From Nitrospira_D sp035465795 (GTDB taxonomy: Bacteria > Nitrospirota > Nitrospiria > Nitrospirales > Nitrospiraceae), in the NCBI RefSeq assembly GCF_049546785.1, contig NZ_JBMWAN010000001.1, positions 186,001 to 250,000 of the forward strand: a DNA stretch of 64,000 nt, written 5' to 3'. The translations under genes and the position numbers were made by a program. Shown one piece after another: positions 62,267-64,000 of this stretch (its first letter is position 1; every line of letters starts with the position of its first letter). Under the pieces are notes generated by a model. That model was not told the DNA's origin. It ran no database searches and was given only the letters and a program-made list of their open reading frames with translations.

Positions 62267-63528
62267 ATGACGCTCCCGTCTGGCTGCGAGCGCATGGGGC
62301 GTTCGCCGATCGATGGCCCTCGCGGGAGCACCACGAGTCCGCTCCTGGTGACCTGGAACCGCTTCCTGTCGGCGGCCTGGTCCCACCCGAGTTCCGTCCC
62401 GTCCGGAATCACGTTGAATCGATCGGCAATGACGCGCTTGAGCTTCGCCTTGGAGCCGATCCGGACGCCGTCGAGGATCACGCATTCCTCGATATGGGCC
62501 CCGGCCTCGATGTACACGTTCCGTCCGATCACGGACCGCCGGATGTCGGCTTCAATCACCTGGCTCCCCTGCCCCACCATCGCGTCGTCGATGCGGGAGC
62601 GGACCATGCTGGCGGTCGGACCGTCGAAGGTATCGGTCAGAATCGGCCAGGACGGATTCCTCAAATCGAAAACCGGCGCCTCTCCGAGAAGATCCAAATG
62701 GGACTGCCAGTACGAATCCAAAGTCCCCACGTCCCGCCAATACCCACGTTCTTCATAGTGTTTCAAACCGGGGACCCGGTTGTCGAGAAAGTTGTATGCC
62801 TGGACACGATGCGTTGCGAGCAGGCGAGGAATGATCTCGCGGCCGAAATCATGGGAACCGGGCCGCGAAGCATCCTGCTCCAGCGAGCGCAACAGCACGT
62901 CGGTCTTGAACAGGTAATTGCCCATGGAGGAGAAGGCCTGCCCGGGATCGTCAGGCATGGGTTTAGGCTGCTTGGGCTTTTCATCGAATCCGACGATCCG
63001 CCCTTCCCGATCGACATCGATAATGCCGAACCCCTTCGCCGCATGCAGAGGCACGGGCCTGGCCGCCACGGTCACATCAGCCGCGTGCTCCAGATGAAAC
63101 TGGATCATCTGCCCGATATCCATGCGGTAAATGTGGTCGGCCCCGAAGACCGCCACCAGATCTGGAGCAAAATCCTGAATCAAATTGAGGTTGTGATACA
63201 CCGCGTCCGCCGTCCCCTCGTACCAGCCCCCGCGCGCCTTCATCTGGGGCGGAACGACCGTAATGAAATTCTCTTTGATCCGCCCGCCGATCCGCCAGGC
63301 CCGACGAAGATGCTCGATCAACGATTGCGACCGATATTGCACCAGCACGTACATGGCCATGATGCCGGAATTGAGAAAATTGCTCAGCACGAAATCAACG
63401 ATGCGGTACTTGCCTCCGAACGGGACGGCCGGCTTGCTGCGCAGCTCGGTCAACGGCATCAGGCGCTCTCCTTTTCCCCCGGCCATGATGATGGCGAGAA
63501 TCCGCTGTCTGGATTTTGGTTCAATCAT
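62263..63528 (-). CDS. glgC: Glucose-1-phosphate adenylyltransferase
   Basis: 421 residues. IIMAGGKGERLMPLTELRSKPAVPFGGKYRIVDFVLSN is the pyrophosphorylase core, WYEGTADAVYHNLNLI and FGADHIYRMD follow, GFDEKPKQP holds the glucose-1-phosphate site, and a C-terminal left-handed beta-helix ends the protein. It forms ADP-glucose from glucose-1-phosphate and ATP, the committed step to glycogen. The ATG 63528 frame reads directly into homology. Its last codons overlap treY. Allosteric control is expected for the family but not visible. Confidence 0.95.
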   Translation of the reverse strand: MIEPKSRQRILAIIMAGGKGERLMPLTELRSKPAVPFGGKYRIVDFVLSNFLNSGIMAMYVLVQYRSQSLIEHLRRAWRIGGRIKENFITVVPPQMKARGGWYEGTADAVYHNLNLIQDFAPDLVAVFGADHIYRMDIGQMIQFHLEHAADVTVAARPVPLHAAKGFGIIDVDREGRIVGFDEKPKQPKPMPDDPGQAFSSMGNYLFKTDVLLRSLEQDASRPGSHDFGREIIPRLLATHRVQAYNFLDNRVPGLKHYEERGYWRDVGTLDSYWQSHLDLLGEAPVFDLRNPSWPILTDTFDGPTASMVRSRIDDAMVGQGSQVIEADIRRSVIGRNVYIEAGAHIEECVILDGVRIGSKAKLKRVIADRFNVIPDGTELGWDQAADRKRFQVTRSGLVVLPRGPSIGERPMRSQPDGSVM

Positions 63529-63671
63529 CGCTCAGCCCCTTCTCCTCGATGAGTCATGACCATATCCTGTCCGAGGCACATGCGTCGAGGCCCTACGCCG
63601 ACGCAATATTTCCGCATCGTCCAATCCCCGCTGAGCACCACTCCCCTAACAGGATCGGCCGGTCTTACTCC

Positions 63672-64000
63672 TCATTCAAATCCGGAGGCCGATCGTAGAT
63701 AAAGGAATGCGGAGAACTGAGGAACAGAGAGCGCAACCCCGCTCTCATCGACGATCAACCGGCGCGGCATCGTTGCCTGCCCCGACCCGGCGAAATCGCT
63801 TGAGGTAGAATCCAGACGAAGATTCCATTCCCCCTGCGGCTTGTGAATGGTGACCGTGACCGGCCTGTTATTGAACCCCAGTACCAGGAGAGCCTCCGGC
63901 CCATCCGGCCCCTGACGATGCATCATCAACACCTGTTCCGCCTCCTCGTGCCAGGTCAGGTGGCGCATCTTCCCGGAGTCTTCGGCGCCAAGCGAGGCGA
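63672..64000 (-). CDS. treZ: Malto-oligosyltrehalose trehalohydrolase, C-terminal part (5' end outside window)
   Basis: About 105 residues to the right edge, frame still open at 64000. ALLVLGFNNRPVTVTIHKPQGEWNLRLDSTSSDFAG is the C-terminal beta domain of TreZ-type GH13 enzymes, ending VPQFSAFLYLR. TreZ releases trehalose from the products of TreY. The stop is at 63672, 144 bases ahead of glgC in the same direction. The domain is also shared by other GH13 enzymes; the treY/glgC context favours TreZ. Confidence 0.72.
   Translation of the reverse strand, partial: ASLGAEDSGKMRHLTWHEEAEQVLMMHRQGPDGPEALLVLGFNNRPVTVTIHKPQGEWNLRLDSTSSDFAGSGQATMPRRLIVDESGVALSVPQFSAFLYLRSASGFE

Noticed and set aside
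60017..62758. 913-codon plus-strand frame opposite treY
   Set aside because: Crosses the treY/glgC boundary and has no protein family; shadow of well-supported genes.
62227..63552. 441-codon plus-strand frame opposite glgC
   Set aside because: Shadow frame; glgC is unambiguous on the other strand.

Overview
The window looks like chromosome from a Nitrospira-type bacterium (phylum Nitrospirota). This is inferred from gene content: DUF3365 c-type haem proteins, a two-gene minimal SUF pair, many PAS-kinase/LuxR-regulator pairs, arrays of secreted DUF1566 proteins and a bifunctional transaldolase/phosphoglucose isomerase. Base composition is G+C-rich and coding density is high. I saw no tRNA, rRNA or CRISPR array and no complete insertion sequence; the only transposase trace is a decayed IS5-like fragment near 48 kb.

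0-13 kb: the tail of a patatin-like lipase, a decayed glycerophosphodiester phosphodiesterase gene, and a free-standing ClpX-type unfoldase. A leftward carbon block follows: tal-pgi fusion, zwf, a polyphosphate/ROK-type glucokinase and gnd. Together they phosphorylate glucose and run the oxidative pentose phosphate pathway. A sugar-nucleotide pyrophosphorylase and the soluble transhydrogenase sthA lie just beyond and could balance NADPH and NADH.

13-30 kb: a sigma-54 enhancer-binding protein stands next to a lipoprotein gene that has an excellent -24/-12 promoter. Then come an HtrA-like protease/FGE-sulfatase-fold fusion translationally coupled to a DUF3365 haem protein, small exported proteins separated by structured intergenic DNA, and a five-gene cluster (a membrane protein with two terminal helices, two tiny membrane proteins, a histidine kinase and a LuxR regulator). 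A universal stress protein, a YbaK-type deacylase, a second DUF3365 protein, a flavodoxin-fold oxidoreductase and a SufC/SufB pair follow.

29-42 kb: signalling and stress genes: a receiver-only protein, a LuxR regulator coupled to a three-PAS kinase, small zinc-binding and PAS-like proteins, DnaJ, a PEBP-family protein beside a 240-bp inverted-repeat element, an M28 peptidase, an acyl-CoA synthetase/ACP/acyltransferase fusion, Hsp20 and a BON-domain protein.

42-48 kb: a tandem family of secreted DUF1566 proteins (four intact, one with a nonsense codon in its signal peptide, one C-terminal stub), together with a HEAT-like lipoprotein, a duplicated fragment of that lipoprotein gene, and a PEP-CTERM protein. 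The region shows repeated segmental duplication and loss.

48-64 kb: the AmmeMemoRadiSam radical-SAM enzyme; a coupled rtcA, Mut7-C RNase and DUF1614 membrane protein set; a 1417-residue double-activase 2-hydroxyacyl-CoA dehydratase-type protein; and a trehalose/glycogen operon (treZ end, glgC, treY, DUF5752, treT) with overlapping stop and start codons.
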